Shown here piece by piece: positions 18,915-28,028 of a stretch of 64,000 nucleotides of DNA. The stretch's first letter is position 1; the number at the start of each line of letters is the position of its first letter. Both the position numbers and the translations under genes were made by a program. Origin of the DNA: an uncultured Pelagibacteraceae bacterium (GTDB taxonomy: Bacteria > Pseudomonadota > Alphaproteobacteria > Pelagibacterales > Pelagibacteraceae); assembly GCA_902597875.1 (NCBI GenBank), contig CACJZK010000002.1, forward strand, positions 103,078 to 167,077, in the 5' to 3' direction. The notes below the pieces were generated by a model that ran no database searches, had not been told where the DNA came from, and was given only the letters and a program-made list of their open reading frames with translations.

Positions 18915-19510
18915 TAAGTTTTTCACTTTTATCTGCTTTGATTACTTATTATTTTATAATGTTCATTACTCCTGGTCCTAATAATGCAATGCTCACTGCT
19001 TCAGGAATGAAATTTGGTTTTGTTAGAACTCTTCCTCATTTGATTGGGATACCATCTGGACACATTGTTCAAATAGGTCTTGTGTCTTTAGGTTTAGGAA
19101 ATCTATTTTTAAAATTTCCAGATTTACAGTTTTATATGAAAGTATTGTGTTTTTTTTATCTTCTATATCTGAGTTGGACAATAATAGGCTCATTTAGTTT
19201 AATTAAGAGAGAAAGTGGAAGACCTTTAAAACTTTATGAAGCTGCCGCTTTTCAGTTTATTAATCCAAAAGCTTGGACAATAGCAATTACTGTTGTCTCA
19301 GCCTTTTTTCCTACAGAAGAAAATTTTTTTATCGCTACTGCTTTCTTGACACTAACAGCAGCGTTAGTTTGTTTTCCTTCTATATGTGTTTGGGCTATTT
19401 TTGGAAATAGCTTAAGATTATTTATTAAAGACAATAAAACAAAAAAAATAATTGAGTATATTTTAGCAATTTTGTTGGTTTTAACAGCATTTGTAATACT
19501 TTTAAAATAA
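18911..19510 (+). CDS. LysE/RhtB-family amino-acid exporter
   Basis: The 199-residue integral membrane protein has about six hydrophobic segments and the family's N-terminal motif TPGPNNAMLTASGMKFG, with QFINPKAW in the middle. LysE/RhtB proteins export amino acids such as lysine, homoserine or threonine. The substrate is not predictable here. It starts in an ATGA overlap with gph. Confidence 0.83.
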   Translation: MISFSLLSALITYYFIMFITPGPNNAMLTASGMKFGFVRTLPHLIGIPSGHIVQIGLVSLGLGNLFLKFPDLQFYMKVLCFFYLLYLSWTIIGSFSLIKRESGRPLKLYEAAAFQFINPKAWTIAITVVSAFFPTEENFFIATAFLTLTAALVCFPSICVWAIFGNSLRLFIKDNKTKKIIEYILAILLVLTAFVILLK

Positions 19511-19548
19511 TCTTTGATTTTGTATTTCTGGTTTAATATAAAAACTTG

Positions 19549-20445
19549 ATGCATTTTACAAAAAAAAATGTCGAACAAAAAAGAAACGATTTTATTAATA
19601 GTCTAAAGGAAAAAAAATTATTAAGATTTCCTGGTGCTTATAACCCTTTGTGTGCAAAATTAATTACAGAAATTGGATTTGATGGTATTTATATTTCAGG
19701 TGGTGTTATGTCAAATGATCTGGGAATTCCAGACATAGGACTAAATACTCTAAAACATGTTAGTTATAGAGCAAACCAAATTTCTAAGGTGACTGACTTG
19801 CCTTCAATAGTTGATGCCGACACAGGATTCTCAGATTGTAAAAAAACTATAGAAACTTTTGAAAGTTTTGGTCTTGCGGGATGTCATATAGAAGATCAAA
19901 TAGCTGAAAAAAGATGCGGACACCTAGATAACAAAGAGCTTATTTCAACAAATGAAATGATAGAGAAAATAAAAGATGCTGTTAGCGCAAGAAAAGACAA
20001 GAACTTTTCTATAATAGTGAGGACAGATGCAAATCTAGTAGAAGGACTTGAAAAAACTCTTGAAAGAATTAAAGCGTATGAAGATGCAGGTGCAGATATC
20101 ATTTTCCCGGAGTCAATGAAAGATGAAAAAGAGTTCGAAAAGGTAAGAAAAAATTCTAAGGTTTATCTGCTTGCTAATATGACAGAGTTTGGAAAATCAA
20201 AGCTATTGTCCGTGAAGGAATTAGAGAATTTAGGTTACAATATAGTGATTTACCCTGTAACAACCCAAAGGTTAGCTATGAAAAGTGTAGAAGATGGTCT
20301 CAGGTCTATTTTTAAGGATGGACATCAAAATAATATTATAGATAAAATGCAAACCAGAAAAAGATTGTATGAACTAGTTGAATATGAAAAATATAACACT
20401 CCAGATAAAAAAATTACTGATTTTAAAACTGATGGACACGAATAG
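19549..20445 (+). CDS. prpB: 2-methylisocitrate lyase
   Basis: This 298-residue member of the PEP mutase/isocitrate lyase superfamily splits 2-methylisocitrate to pyruvate and succinate in propionate catabolism. The catalytic KRCGH loop (EKRCGHLDNKEL) is intact, with the metal-binding VDADTGF and IEDQ upstream. The ATG at 19549 is preferred over the adjacent TTG at 19546. It is followed 3 bp later by prpC. No prpD or acnD lies nearby, so dehydration and hydration of methylcitrate must rely on genes elsewhere. Confidence 0.92.
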   Translation: MHFTKKNVEQKRNDFINSLKEKKLLRFPGAYNPLCAKLITEIGFDGIYISGGVMSNDLGIPDIGLNTLKHVSYRANQISKVTDLPSIVDADTGFSDCKKTIETFESFGLAGCHIEDQIAEKRCGHLDNKELISTNEMIEKIKDAVSARKDKNFSIIVRTDANLVEGLEKTLERIKAYEDAGADIIFPESMKDEKEFEKVRKNSKVYLLANMTEFGKSKLLSVKELENLGYNIVIYPVTTQRLAMKSVEDGLRSIFKDGHQNNIIDKMQTRKRLYELVEYEKYNTPDKKITDFKTDGHE

Positions 20446-20448
20446 AAA

Positions 20449-21573
20449 ATGAGCGATGAAATAAAAAAAGGATTGATGGGTATTGTGGTTGACGAAACTA
20501 CCATTTCACAAGTGATGCCAGAAATAAATTCACTTACCTATAGAGGATATAAGGTACAAGATCTTTGTGATAAATGTATTTTTGAGGAGGTAGCTTACCT
20601 TGTTTTAAATGGTGAGCTTCCTAGATCGAAAGAATTAAAAAAATTTGAAAATGAAGAAAGAAATAATCGAAAATTATCCAAACAAATATTAAATGATATA
20701 AAAAACATGCCAAAGAAAGCACATCCAATGGATGCTATTAGAACTGCAGTAAGTTTGATGGGTTTAGAAGATAAGGATGCAAGAGATAATTCACCCAAAG
20801 CAAATATGCGAAAAGCAATGAGAATTTTTGCACAGACTCCGACTGCTGTCGCAGCTTATTTCAGAGCTAGAAAAGGTAAAAAATTTATACCACCAAATAA
20901 AAAATTATCTTATTCTGAAAATTTCTTTCATATGATGTTTGGCAAAGTGCCAAAAAAAGAGATTGTAGATGCTTTTGATGTTTCAATGATTCTTTATGCA
21001 GAGCATAGTTTTAATGTTTCAACTTTTACAGCACGAACAATAACTAGCAGTTTGTCAGATATGCACGGAGCTATAACGGGGGCCATAGCTAGTCTCAAGG
21101 GACCTCTGCACGGTGGTGCTAACGAAGCAGTTATGGACATGTTTAAAGAGATTAATAAACCAGAAAAAGCAAAATCCTGGATTAATAATGCTTTAGATAA
21201 AAAAAGGGTAGTTATGGGTTTTGGTCATAGAGTTTATAGAAGCGGTGACTCTAGAGTACCTACAATGAAAAAATATTTCTTTAAAGTTGCGGAATTAATG
21301 AAAAATACAAAATATCCTAAAATATACGACATATTAGAGAAAGTTATGCTTGAGAAAAAGAATATTCATCCTAATGTAGATTACCCGTGTGGACCAACCT
21401 ACCACTTAATGGGTATAGACACAGATTTTTTTACACCAATTTTTGTAATGGCAAGAATTACTGGTTGGTCCGCACACATTATGGAACAACATACAGCTAA
21501 TAAATTGATAAGACCTTTATCTAAATACAAAGGTAACGAACACAGAGAAGTTCTGGCTTTAAATATAAGATAA
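20449..21573 (+). CDS. prpC: 2-methylcitrate synthase / citrate synthase family
   Basis: The 374-residue protein has citrate synthase active-site blocks: SSLSDMHGAITGAIASLKGPLHGGANE, with the first catalytic His, then MGFGHRVYRSGDSRVP and a late Asp region (GIDTDFFTPIFVMAR). The short length and placement right behind prpB identify it as the propionyl-CoA-using methylcitrate synthase. Some activity with acetyl-CoA is usual in the family. The convergent gene ends one base away. Confidence 0.9.
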   Translation: MSDEIKKGLMGIVVDETTISQVMPEINSLTYRGYKVQDLCDKCIFEEVAYLVLNGELPRSKELKKFENEERNNRKLSKQILNDIKNMPKKAHPMDAIRTAVSLMGLEDKDARDNSPKANMRKAMRIFAQTPTAVAAYFRARKGKKFIPPNKKLSYSENFFHMMFGKVPKKEIVDAFDVSMILYAEHSFNVSTFTARTITSSLSDMHGAITGAIASLKGPLHGGANEAVMDMFKEINKPEKAKSWINNALDKKRVVMGFGHRVYRSGDSRVPTMKKYFFKVAELMKNTKYPKIYDILEKVMLEKKNIHPNVDYPCGPTYHLMGIDTDFFTPIFVMARITGWSAHIMEQHTANKLIRPLSKYKGNEHREVLALNIR

Positions 21574-21574
21574 A

Positions 21575-22810
21575 TTATCTGAAATTAGAAAAATTAATTT
21601 TGTAAATACCTTTTTTGTCCGCTGAAACATAAATATTTCCATTTTCATCTTCAAATAAATCATTTTTTTTATTAGTAACAAAATGTCTTAATTTAAGATT
21701 TCCAAGGTATATTTTTTCAACAGAATTAACTTTGTCCATTTTGTTATTTAGCAAAAAAATAATTAAAGATTTGCCGGTTCGTAGATTATTTCCTCTTAAC
21801 GATAAAGCTAATAGACATGATGAATTATAGTACTTTATTAATATTTTCGGACAATTATTAAGACTCGATATTCCTACAGACGGCACAAATGCATGCAAAG
21901 GTTCCTCAAAATTATTTTTTTCATGGTTGATCTCGTAAGATTTTCCGTCCCCTCCACTTTCCTTTAAATAATTCGTTCCATATGAGACTCTCGGCCAGCC
22001 ATAATTTTTTCCTGCTATTAATCTATTTAATTCATCTCCTCCTTTTGGACCATGTTCTACGTTAAAAAGTGCTTCATCAATTTTAGCTAAACCTTGAGGG
22101 ACTCTATGTCCGGCTGTAAAATTTTTAATATCAATAATACTCTGACTAAGTTTTTTTTTATCAATTTCTAATATTTTTCCAAAGATATAGTTTGGATCTT
22201 GCGCAAGAAAACTATTTTTACTAGCATGTTTTTCTGGAGTCCCTACAGATAAATATATTTTATTATCAGTATGGATATTGCTACTACCAAGACCATTAAA
22301 ATCAATGTTTTTTGGAATATCTAATAAACATTTACTTTCAAATATTTCTGTTCCTGAAGAGATCTTGACGATTGAAGCATAAAAACAATTTTTTTTTTTA
22401 GCTGAAATAAAAGCAAAAGCCTCGCTATCTAAAAAAAATACTGTTTTAACTCCTCCATTCCTTTGCAATGTGAACGTATTAGGTAAATTAATTTTTGTTG
22501 ACTCTAGTTTTTTTAAAACAAAACCATTTTGGCTATACACAACCAATTTTTCTGGATCAAATTTACTATTATTAGGATGTACTAAAAAAGCTGTTTTTTC
22601 TGACAATGAAAGTTCTTTTGTTAAATTAATTAAGAATGAGTTTGCGATGATTTTTTTTTCTTCTGATTGAATTACTTCGGTTTGGATATTCTTATTTTTT
22701 TTAATATAGTTTTTAAAGAACTCGATATTTTCTGGATTTTCATGCGTCCAAATAATAGATGCAAATATACTTATTAACCATATTGAAAAAAATATTGTTT
22801 TTTTTTTCAT
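21575..22810 (-). CDS. glucose/sorbosone dehydrogenase-like beta-propeller protein, degenerate
   Basis: The 411-residue protein has an N-terminal signal/anchor (residues ~4-21) and a C-terminal half typical of the soluble quinoprotein aldose dehydrogenase family: HRVPQGLAKIDEALFNVEHG followed by PKGGDELNRLIAGKNYGWP. The N-terminal half has diverged. Where the family has a His-Phe-Gly-Gly/Ser-Arg catalytic segment, this protein reads FNGLGSSNI, so the proposed base (His) appears missing. It may be a periplasmic PQQ or sugar protein without dehydrogenase activity. Fold confidence is good; function is uncertain. The start is ATG. Confidence 0.7.
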   Translation of the reverse strand: MKKKTIFFSIWLISIFASIIWTHENPENIEFFKNYIKKNKNIQTEVIQSEEKKIIANSFLINLTKELSLSEKTAFLVHPNNSKFDPEKLVVYSQNGFVLKKLESTKINLPNTFTLQRNGGVKTVFFLDSEAFAFISAKKKNCFYASIVKISSGTEIFESKCLLDIPKNIDFNGLGSSNIHTDNKIYLSVGTPEKHASKNSFLAQDPNYIFGKILEIDKKKLSQSIIDIKNFTAGHRVPQGLAKIDEALFNVEHGPKGGDELNRLIAGKNYGWPRVSYGTNYLKESGGDGKSYEINHEKNNFEEPLHAFVPSVGISSLNNCPKILIKYYNSSCLLALSLRGNNLRTGKSLIIFLLNNKMDKVNSVEKIYLGNLKLRHFVTNKKNDLFEDENGNIYVSADKKGIYKINFSNFR

Positions 22811-22815
22811 GTATT

Positions 22816-23460
22816 TTAAGTGATAATTTTTGCAAACCTACCTTTGATTACTTCAAGTTTCAATTTTTTTTCTTTAACTGTGACATCTACTGCCTTTTTT
22901 ACACCAGTTATATATGATGCATCTTTGTAGTCATCACAAAGTATAATGGCCCCTTTTTTAATATTTTGAACTACATAACTTATATCATTCCTTGCAGTTT
23001 CATAACTATGGCCTCCATCAATAAACGCAAAATCTATATTGCTTATATTTATTGTTCTCAGAACCTTGTTTGAATTTCCTTTAATTAAATTTGTATTTTT
23101 TGAAAATTTTTTAAGAAATCCTGATACACTTTCATAAGAATTTAAATTTTCTTTCTTAAAATAATTATAATAAATATTTTTTAGTGGATTTGAGAACTTT
23201 TGTCTTTTTAAATAATCAGGTTGAATTTCATTCTTCTTATTTGTTATGTTTTCCCCAAAAAGATCTATACCAGTATAAGTAAATTGATCACCGTGTAATT
23301 TGCTCAATAATTCACAAACATTTTTTGCTGTAACGCCACAAAAAACACCAATTTCAAAAAAATGTTTTGGTTTGGAATTAGCAACTATTTCCAAAAAAAT
23401 ATCGCCCCACTCTTTCTTTAAACCAGTTTTGCGCCAATATGTCTTGTATTTAGTCTTCAA
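22816..23460 (-). CDS. class I SAM-dependent methyltransferase (Methyltransf_24-like)
   Basis: This 214-residue protein has a Rossmann motif I HFFEIGVFCGVTAKNVCELL, an acidic turn (YTGIDLFGE) and the IDFAFIDGGHSYETARNDI block that marks the Methyltransf_24 group. That group often modifies sugars or lipids in surface clusters. The substrate is unknown. No ATG is available before the core, and the start is TTG at 23460, six bases after the nrdB stop, so it is probably read from the nrdAB transcript. Confidence 0.72.
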   Translation of the reverse strand: MKTKYKTYWRKTGLKKEWGDIFLEIVANSKPKHFFEIGVFCGVTAKNVCELLSKLHGDQFTYTGIDLFGENITNKKNEIQPDYLKRQKFSNPLKNIYYNYFKKENLNSYESVSGFLKKFSKNTNLIKGNSNKVLRTINISNIDFAFIDGGHSYETARNDISYVVQNIKKGAIILCDDYKDASYITGVKKAVDVTVKEKKLKLEVIKGRFAKIIT

Positions 23461-23466
23461 AGACTT

Positions 23467-24468
23467 TTATGAAAAGGCCTCAGCCCAAGATCCCTTTGTA
23501 GATGCTTTAGAATACTCTGTTGCTCTACCTTCAAAGAAGTTCATGTGCTCAACGGCGTTAAGCATAGTATCAAGCCATGTAAGTGGGTTTTCTTTAACTT
23601 TGTAAATTGGATTTAATCCAAGCTGGATTAATCTTCTGTCACCAATCCATCTAATATACTGTTTTACTTCATCTGCTTTCAAACCTTGTATTGGACCCAT
23701 CTTAAATGCTAAATCTATGAAAGCGTCTTCGTGATCTACAATAGTTCTGCAAGCATCATAAATTTCTTTTTGTAGTTTTTCATTCCAGATTTCCGGATTT
23801 TCTTTTATAAATGCTCTAAAAAGTCTAATCATAGAATTACAATGAAGCGTTTCGTCTCTTACTGACCAAGTAACAATTTGGCCCATGCCTTTCATTTTGT
23901 TATGTCTTGGAAAATTAAGAAGAATTGCAAAACTCGCAAAAAGTTGAAGCCCTTCAGTAAAAGCACTAAAGACCGCAACGGTTTTAGCTATGTCTGCTTT
24001 TGAATTAACATTAAATCCTTGCATGTAATCATATTTGTCTTTCATCTCTTTGTACTTCATGAAGGCTGAGTATTCTGACTCGGGCATTCCTATTGTATCC
24101 AGTAAGTGCGAATATGCAGCAATATGTACTGTCTCCATCGCAGCAAAAGCTGTCATCATCATCAGAACTTCAGTTGGTTTAAATACGGTAGTATAATGTC
24201 TCAAATAACAATTATTAACTTCAACATCAGCTTGAGTAAAAAATCTGAAAATTTGAGTAAGTAGATTTTTTTCTTCCTGAGATAAATTTTTTTGCCAGTC
24301 TCTAACATCGTCTCCTAGTGGAACTTCCTCTGGAAGCCAATGTATTCTTTGTTGTGTTAGCCAAGCATCATAACACCATGGATATCTAAAAGGTTTGTAA
24401 ACAGGATTTTCTACTAACAATCCACCTTTAAAAACTTCTTTATTTTTTTTTAAATCAATTACTGACAT
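23467..24468 (-). CDS. nrdB: class I ribonucleotide reductase beta (radical) subunit
   Basis: NrdB holds the di-iron/tyrosyl radical for dNTP synthesis. All metal ligands can be aligned to E. coli NrdB. Numbered from the ATG, they are D81 (QADVEV), E112 and H115 (METVH), a Glu in EGLQLF, and Glu/His in RDETLH; Y119 is at the radical position. ATG 24468 is preferred to GTG 24477 because GGAG lies 8 nt upstream. It overlaps nrdA by 10 nt. The length (333) is close to E. coli NrdB. Confidence 0.94.
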   Translation of the reverse strand: MSVIDLKKNKEVFKGGLLVENPVYKPFRYPWCYDAWLTQQRIHWLPEEVPLGDDVRDWQKNLSQEEKNLLTQIFRFFTQADVEVNNCYLRHYTTVFKPTEVLMMMTAFAAMETVHIAAYSHLLDTIGMPESEYSAFMKYKEMKDKYDYMQGFNVNSKADIAKTVAVFSAFTEGLQLFASFAILLNFPRHNKMKGMGQIVTWSVRDETLHCNSMIRLFRAFIKENPEIWNEKLQKEIYDACRTIVDHEDAFIDLAFKMGPIQGLKADEVKQYIRWIGDRRLIQLGLNPIYKVKENPLTWLDTMLNAVEHMNFFEGRATEYSKASTKGSWAEAFS

Positions 24469-26411
24469 GATAAACACTCCTCATATTTAGTATCTTCAGT
24501 ACTTGATTCTTTCTTATTTGAGTAAACATTCTTTGTCACATCTGTTGATGAACCTGAGTTAATATTTTCAGCTCTTTGAATTGATTTTGATCTACAATAA
24601 TAAAGGCTCTTAAGACCTTTTTTCCATGCTTGGAAGTGAATCTTGTGTAATTCTTTTTTATGAATATCGGCAGGTATAAATACATTAACCGATTGTGCTT
24701 GAGAAATATGAGGTGTTCTGTCTGCACCCAATTCTACTATCCATTTTTGATCGATTTCAAAAGCTGTTTTAAAAGTCTCTTTTTCATCATCTGTCAAAAA
24801 ATCTAGATGAGAGACTGAACCTTGATTTGTTGTAATGCTAGACCAAATCTCATCATTATTTTTATTATATTTTTTTAGAACTTCGGCCAAGTATTTATTT
24901 CTAACGTTGTAAGATCCGGAGAGGGTTTTATGAGTATAACTGTTTGCTGCGATAGGTTCTATTCCCGGTGAAGCACCACCACAAATTATCGATATCGAAG
25001 CTGTTGGTGCTATAGCAGTTTTGTTAGAAAATCTTTCCTTTATTCCATATTCTTCTGCATCAGGACAAGGACCTCTCTCCTCGGCTAGAATTATCGAAGC
25101 TGCATCAACTTTATCTTGAATATCTTTAAAAACTTTTTTGTTCCAAACTTTGCTCATGACCGAACCAAAAGGAATTTTTTTCTTTTGAAAATATGAATGT
25201 AAACCCATAACGCCTAACCCGACACTTCTTTCTCTCATTGCAGAATATTTTGCATGCTTGAAAGTGTCTGGAGCCCTATTAATAAAGTCTGTCATAACGT
25301 TGTCTAAAAATCTCATAACATCCTCTACGAATTGTTCATTATCTTTCCACTCATCGTACTTTTCTAAGTTTAAAGAAGATAGACAACATACAGCAGTTCT
25401 TTCGTTTCCTTGATTATCAACTCCAGTAGGTAAAGTAATCTCGCTACATAAGTTTGAAGTTTTAACTGTTAAGCCAGCAAGTTTATGATGTTGGGGAATT
25501 TGTCTATTTACTGTATCTATATATATAATATAAGGTTCACCTGTTTCTACCCTCGCTGTCAAAAGTCTAATCCATAAATTTCTAGCAGACAACGTTGATT
25601 GTACTGATCCATCTTTTGGACTTCTCAGAGCCCATTGAGAATCTGTTTCTACCGCTCTCATAAAAGCATCTGATACCAAAACCCCGTGGTGTAAATTTAA
25701 AGATCTTCTATTAACATCGCCTCCTGTTGGTCTTCGCATTTCTATAAATTCTTCAATCTCTGGATGATCGATCGGTAGATAACAAGCTGCTGAACCTCTT
25801 CTTAGAGATCCTTGGCTAATAGCAAGTGTTAAAGAATCCATAACTTTGATAAAAGGAATTATTCCAGAAGTTTTCCCAACTTTTCCAATTTTCTCTCCTA
25901 TAGATCTAAGATTTCCCCAATAACTTCCTATGCCGCCTCCTCTTGCAGCTAACCAAACGTTTTCACTCCATAAATCTAAAATGCCTTCAAGGCTATCTCC
26001 TGCTTCATTTAAAAAACAAGAAATTGGTAAACCTCTCTCAGTACCACCATTTGATAAAACCGGCGTTGCCGGCATGAACCATAAGTTGCTTATATAATTA
26101 TAAATTCTTTGAGCATGAAGATTATTGTCAGCATAGACACTAGCCACTCTTGCGAACAAGTCTTGAAATGATTCTCCGTAACCCAGGTACCTGTCTTTTA
26201 GAGTAGCTTTTCCAAAGTCTGTAAGATTAGAGTCTCTTGATCTGTCAATTTTTATTGTTATCCCTTTTTCATTTTGAAATAGCTCTGTTTCTCCAGATAG
26301 AGAAAATAGATCTGGTTTTTTAGGACCATTGTCTTTTAAATCGCTTTTGTCTTTTATAGAGCCTAGGCTGTCCACAGCCTTTTCTATTGCCAAAGATACG
26401 TTTTTATTCAT
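24459..26411 (-). CDS. nrdA: class I ribonucleotide reductase alpha subunit
   Basis: At 650 residues the catalytic subunit is about 110 shorter than E. coli NrdA. The first ~60 residues show no ATP-cone, so overall activity control by ATP/dATP at that site is probably absent. Active-site residues are present: C132 (ISCFLNEAGDSL), N320/C322/E324 in SNLCSEI and a second redox Cys at 342 or 343. A C-terminal CLSC pair (C646/C649) reloads the site. It starts with ATG behind two probable NrdR boxes and overlaps nrdB. Confidence 0.94.
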   Translation of the reverse strand: MNKNVSLAIEKAVDSLGSIKDKSDLKDNGPKKPDLFSLSGETELFQNEKGITIKIDRSRDSNLTDFGKATLKDRYLGYGESFQDLFARVASVYADNNLHAQRIYNYISNLWFMPATPVLSNGGTERGLPISCFLNEAGDSLEGILDLWSENVWLAARGGGIGSYWGNLRSIGEKIGKVGKTSGIIPFIKVMDSLTLAISQGSLRRGSAACYLPIDHPEIEEFIEMRRPTGGDVNRRSLNLHHGVLVSDAFMRAVETDSQWALRSPKDGSVQSTLSARNLWIRLLTARVETGEPYIIYIDTVNRQIPQHHKLAGLTVKTSNLCSEITLPTGVDNQGNERTAVCCLSSLNLEKYDEWKDNEQFVEDVMRFLDNVMTDFINRAPDTFKHAKYSAMRERSVGLGVMGLHSYFQKKKIPFGSVMSKVWNKKVFKDIQDKVDAASIILAEERGPCPDAEEYGIKERFSNKTAIAPTASISIICGGASPGIEPIAANSYTHKTLSGSYNVRNKYLAEVLKKYNKNNDEIWSSITTNQGSVSHLDFLTDDEKETFKTAFEIDQKWIVELGADRTPHISQAQSVNVFIPADIHKKELHKIHFQAWKKGLKSLYYCRSKSIQRAENINSGSSTDVTKNVYSNKKESSTEDTKYEECLSCQ

Positions 26412-26446
26412 AATATTACTTACTTTTAAGACTTATTTATTAAAAA

Positions 26447-26493
26447 CAACTATATGTTGTGTTAATATTTCATTAATATACTACATAAATGAT
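26447..26493. promoter_or_regulatory. tandem NrdR boxes upstream of nrdA
   Basis: Two sites resemble the 16-bp NrdR palindrome ACACTATATATAGTGT: 26447-26462 (12/16 by eye) and 26478-26493 (10/16). Their starts are 31 bp apart, the three-turn spacing usual for NrdR boxes, and they lie 36-82 bp upstream of the nrdA ATG. No nrdR gene is in the window. Confidence 0.55.
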
Positions 26494-26585
26494 AACATCA
26501 ACAGAACATTATAAGAACATTAATTTATTTTGTAAAGTATTAAATTTTGTTGATAAACAATTACTAATAAAATTCAGGAAAAATA

Positions 26586-28028
26586 ATGCTAATAAACCCA
26601 AACGGTTTTCGAGAGTACGACGCTAGATGGTTATATGAAGAGGAAATAGACCTAAGCGGCGTAGAATCATTAGGTAAAGGTCTTGGAACTCAAGTAGTAA
26701 ATCATACTAAAAAAACAAACCCCAGAATAATTGTTGGACAAGATTATAGGTCATACAGCGAAGAGATCAAATTAGCCCTGAAAAAAGGATTAATTTCTAC
26801 TGGATGTTATGTCGAAGATATAGGCCTTGCATTGTCCCCTACTGTTTACTTTGCTCAATTTAAATTAGATGCAGATGCAATTGCAATGGTAACAGCTAGT
26901 CATAACGAAAACGGTTGGACTGGGGTAAAAATGGGTATTGAAAAAGGTTTAACCCATGCCCCAGAAGAAATGAATGAATTAAAAAGAATAACTTTAAATC
27001 AAAAATTCATAAAAGGGATTGGAAATGAGAAAAAAATAAAAGATTTTAATCAAATATATATAAAAGATCTTATTAAAAATAATAAATTAAAAAAAAAGAT
27101 TAAAGCTGTCGTAGCATGCGGAAACGGGACTGCTGGTGTATTTGCACCTGAAATTTTAAAAGGAATTGGTTGTGAGGTGATTGAATTAGATTGTAATTTA
27201 GATTTTAATTTTCCCAATTATAATCCTAATCCAGAAGATTTGAAAATGCTCAACGCTATCTCGAAATGTGTCAAAGAAAATGAAGCTGATATCGGTTTTG
27301 GTTTTGATGGAGATGGGGACAGGGTTGGCGTTATAGACAATAAAGGTAAAGAAATCTTTTCTGATAAAATAGGATTATTGATAGCCAGAAATCTCTCATC
27401 AAAATTTAGAAAGACTAAATTTGTAATTGATGTAAAATCGACTGGACTTTTTTTAAAAGACAAAGTTCTTTTAAAAAATGAATGTAAAACCATATATTGG
27501 AAAACTGGACATTCTCATATAAAAAGAAAAGTGAAAATTGAAAAAGCTTTAGCTGGTTTTGAAAAAAGCGGCCATTTTTTCTTTAATAAACCTAATGGGT
27601 ATGGCTATGATGATGGAGTAAATTCAGCTATTCAAATTTGTCATATGTTGGTTGATCAGGATAAAAATATAAGTAAACTATTAAACGAATTGCCTAATAC
27701 TTTTCAAACGCCAACAATGGCACCTTTTTGCAAGGATGAAGAAAAATATTTAGTTGTTAAAAACCTTATTGAACAAATTAAAGAAATTAAAAATAATAAA
27801 ATAAAAATTGATGGACAGATAATTAAAGAAATACTGACTGTAAATGGAATCAGATTTTCTTTTAATGATGGCTCTTGGGGATTAATTCGAGCTTCATCAA
27901 ATAAACCCTCTCTAGTAGTTGTAATTGAAAGCCCAACTTCGGACAATAGAAAAAAAAATATTTTTAAATTTATTGATGAATTGCTCAAAAAAACTAAAAA
28001 AGTTGGAGAGTATGATCAAAAAATATAA
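26586..28028 (+). CDS. phosphomannomutase/phosphoglucomutase
   Basis: The 480-residue alpha-D-phosphohexomutase has the phosphoserine loop TASHNENGW (S105), the Mg-binding loop GFDGDGDRVG and a sugar-binding ..FEKSGHFFF segment (GFEKSGH). It interconverts 6-phospho- and 1-phospho-hexoses and would supply mannose-1-P or glucose-1-P to the surface-sugar genes downstream (rmlA uses glucose-1-P). An AGGA element lies about 9 nt before the ATG. It diverges from nrdA. Confidence 0.88.
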   Translation: MLINPNGFREYDARWLYEEEIDLSGVESLGKGLGTQVVNHTKKTNPRIIVGQDYRSYSEEIKLALKKGLISTGCYVEDIGLALSPTVYFAQFKLDADAIAMVTASHNENGWTGVKMGIEKGLTHAPEEMNELKRITLNQKFIKGIGNEKKIKDFNQIYIKDLIKNNKLKKKIKAVVACGNGTAGVFAPEILKGIGCEVIELDCNLDFNFPNYNPNPEDLKMLNAISKCVKENEADIGFGFDGDGDRVGVIDNKGKEIFSDKIGLLIARNLSSKFRKTKFVIDVKSTGLFLKDKVLLKNECKTIYWKTGHSHIKRKVKIEKALAGFEKSGHFFFNKPNGYGYDDGVNSAIQICHMLVDQDKNISKLLNELPNTFQTPTMAPFCKDEEKYLVVKNLIEQIKEIKNNKIKIDGQIIKEILTVNGIRFSFNDGSWGLIRASSNKPSLVVVIESPTSDNRKKNIFKFIDELLKKTKKVGEYDQKI

